Shown: one piece after another, positions 5,114-6,411 of the stretch
How positions within the stretch are numbered: the first letter of the stretch is position 1
How the letters are laid out: every line of letters starts with the position of its first letter
Source: Candidatus Rokuibacteriota bacterium
GTDB taxonomy: Bacteria > JAUVQV01
Direction: 5' to 3'
Assembly: GCA_030609125.1 (NCBI GenBank)
Contig: JAUWCW010000116.1
Location: 1 to 6,411 of the forward strand
Length of the DNA: 6,411 nt
Made by a program: the position numbers and the translations under genes
Notes under the pieces: model-generated
What the model was told of the DNA's origin: nothing
What the model saw: only the letters and a program-made list of their open reading frames with translations
The model's database searches: none

Positions 5114-6411
5114 ATGGCACGGAAGAGCAGGGTAGCTTTCGAATCCGAGGTCAGCCGGATTCTGGAGTCGGCTGAAGCTGTGGATCTCAAGGTCCGCCGT
5201 TTTACCGGGCAGCTGTCTGACTTTCTGGAGAACGCATCGGTATCGGTGTATCTTTACGAGCCGGAGGCGGAAGAGCTCTTTCTCAAGAGCACCAGTCGGA
5301 CAGTCAGCTCTGAGGCGAAGGCGTTCCGGTTCGCCGCCGCCGGCACGATCCCCTCGCTCGCCATCCACGAGAGACGGACGGTGTCTCTGCAGGAGATCAA
5401 GCGCCCGGAGGGGAGCTCCATGGGGGCGGGCTACCATGTGTTTCCCATGCGGGAGGAAGAGGTCATTCTGGGGGTCGTGACCATAGAGCATGTGGCGCCG
5501 AAGAGTCTCGGGGTGATCCAGCTTGACGTGGCGCGCAGAGCGGTCAAGCAGCTCTCCGGCATTGTCGGCAAGGCCAGGAGCGAGGCGGAGCAGTCGATGC
5601 TGATGGCCAAGGTCTCCGCCATCAACGAGGCCGGAATCACCCTCGTGTCGCACAAGGATCTTTCCGAACTGCTCAAGATCTCCACGGCGGTGATGTCTCT
5701 CATCATGGGCGCTGGAAGCTGCATCATCCGAACCTATGACGAGGCAACCGACGGCTACGTCCCCGGCGACTGCTACGGTCTCTCCGATCCGGAGTTGCGG
5801 AAAAACGTGCTGAGCCTTGACCTCCTCGTCAACCGGGAGGTCGTGGAGAGAGGAAAGCCCGTGCTGGTGAGGGACCTTTCCCGAAGAGAAGACCTGAAGG
5901 AATATGCCGGCCTGGTTCGGACTCTCATCTGTCATCCGCTCAAGGCGCAAGGGGACATCGTCGGGACGATGACCATCTTCAACAAGAGCACCGGCAACAC
6001 CTTCACGCCGCCGTATTTTACGGAAAGGGACCTGGGGGACATGGCCCGACTGTCGAAGTATGTCGAGACGGCAATAGTCGAAGCCATGGACCATGACCGG
6101 GTGTGTGGGATTCAGGAGCGGGACGAAATGACGGGGCTGCCGAACATGAGGCAGTTCGAATCGCGGCTCCGGGCCGAGATAAGTCGAGCCCGGCGGTTTG
6201 ACAGCAAGATGGTCATCCTCACCTGCGAGACGAACCTGCGCCAGAACGGCGAGAGTCTCAAGTCCAGAAACCAATTTCAGAAAATGATGAGGAAAGTGGT
6301 GGAGGCCATCGAGAGCTCCCTCCGCGAGTACGATATCATCGCCGCGATGGACGAGGGGAGGTTCATCATGATCCTCCCCCAGGCCGAGGACGGCACCGTG
6401 AGCGCCACCGT
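5114..6411 (+). CDS. GAF-GAF-GGDEF protein with degenerate GGDEF motif; 3' end outside window
   Basis: Open from ATG 5114 to the window edge (432 whole codons, no stop). Probable cytoplasmic sensor: residues about 25-150 form a first, divergent GAF domain (SVSVYLYEPEAEELFLKS, then GVVTIEHVAPKS), about 165-325 a second (SCIIRTYDEATDGY, then HPLKAQGDIVGTMTIFNK), and from about 333 a GGDEF-type domain starts with DEMTGLPNMRQFE (337 onward). The active-site signature that should read R-x-GGDEF is AAMDEGRF at about 410-417, and the metal-binding DxD strand reads LTCETN (about 369-374), so both substrate and metal residues are missing and diguanylate cyclase activity is not expected. The alignment length up to the motif is normal, which argues against a frameshift. 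No membrane segment is visible. No Shine-Dalgarno precedes the ATG. An in-frame TTG at 5078 is the only other upstream start (in-frame stop at 5057), but it falls inside the -35 element. Confidence 0.85.
   Translation, partial: MARKSRVAFESEVSRILESAEAVDLKVRRFTGQLSDFLENASVSVYLYEPEAEELFLKSTSRTVSSEAKAFRFAAAGTIPSLAIHERRTVSLQEIKRPEGSSMGAGYHVFPMREEEVILGVVTIEHVAPKSLGVIQLDVARRAVKQLSGIVGKARSEAEQSMLMAKVSAINEAGITLVSHKDLSELLKISTAVMSLIMGAGSCIIRTYDEATDGYVPGDCYGLSDPELRKNVLSLDLLVNREVVERGKPVLVRDLSRREDLKEYAGLVRTLICHPLKAQGDIVGTMTIFNKSTGNTFTPPYFTERDLGDMARLSKYVETAIVEAMDHDRVCGIQERDEMTGLPNMRQFESRLRAEISRARRFDSKMVILTCETNLRQNGESLKSRNQFQKMMRKVVEAIESSLREYDIIAAMDEGRFIMILPQAEDGTVSAT

Noticed and set aside
5072-6274. A 400-codon open frame on the minus strand
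   Set aside because: It lies wholly opposite the GAF-GAF-GGDEF frame, which has recognisable domains. The minus-strand translation (rich in His, Arg, Leu, Pro, Asp) resembles no family and is the usual antisense by-product of GC-rich codon use.
1-6411. CRISPR arrays, insertion sequences, tRNA or rRNA genes
   Set aside because: No regularly spaced repeats, transposase-like proteins, terminal inverted repeats, or tRNA/rRNA-like sequences were seen on reading both strands.

Overview
The window comes from a GC-rich (roughly 60%) bacterial chromosome with dense, same-strand genes and multi-domain PAS/GAF signalling proteins. The gene mix is typical of an environmental anaerobe or metal-exposed soil or sediment bacterium. 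A Desulfobacterota/Geobacter-like ('deltaproteobacterial') source is my best guess, but it rests on style alone because there is no rRNA or other marker here.

Layout, all on the + strand: (1) 2-2137, the 3' part of a soluble PAS-GAF-PAS-PAS sensor histidine kinase of the NarX/DesK (HisKA_3) type, whose 5' end lies outside the window. (2) 2138-2310, a 173-base leader with several short dyads, a candidate operator/promoter and a possible 19-codon leader peptide. (3) 2311-2943, a NarL/LuxR-type response regulator, the likely partner of the kinase. (4) 2944-3021, a short gap with a good sigma70-like promoter. (5) 3022-4963, a compact arsenic cassette: a small unclassified helix-turn-helix protein, a thioredoxin-type arsenate reductase (arsC) and an Acr3-family arsenite exporter. 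(6) 4964-5113, an intergenic region with hairpins and a TTGACA promoter reaching the next start codon. (7) 5114-6411, the 5' part of a GAF-GAF-GGDEF protein that runs off the right edge, so it is easily missed by tools that require a stop codon; its GGDEF signature is degenerate.

How the genes work together: the kinase should sense a cytoplasmic cue and phosphorylate Asp55 of the response regulator, which then binds DNA through its LuxR-type HTH domain. The arsenic cassette reduces arsenate to arsenite (ArsC) and exports it (Acr3). No ArsR repressor is visible. The small HTH gene sits in the position ArsR usually occupies and has its own promoter, so it is the obvious candidate for an unconventional regulator of the cassette; this is inference. 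The final gene looks like a GAF-based sensor or adaptor without diguanylate cyclase activity rather than a true c-di-GMP synthase.

Most worth a second look: the non-ArsR HTH gene heading an arsC-acr3 operon, the hairpin that can mask the arsC ribosome-binding region, the DEGRF version of GGDEF with a possibly leaderless start, and the loss of the phosphatase-motif glutamine in the kinase.
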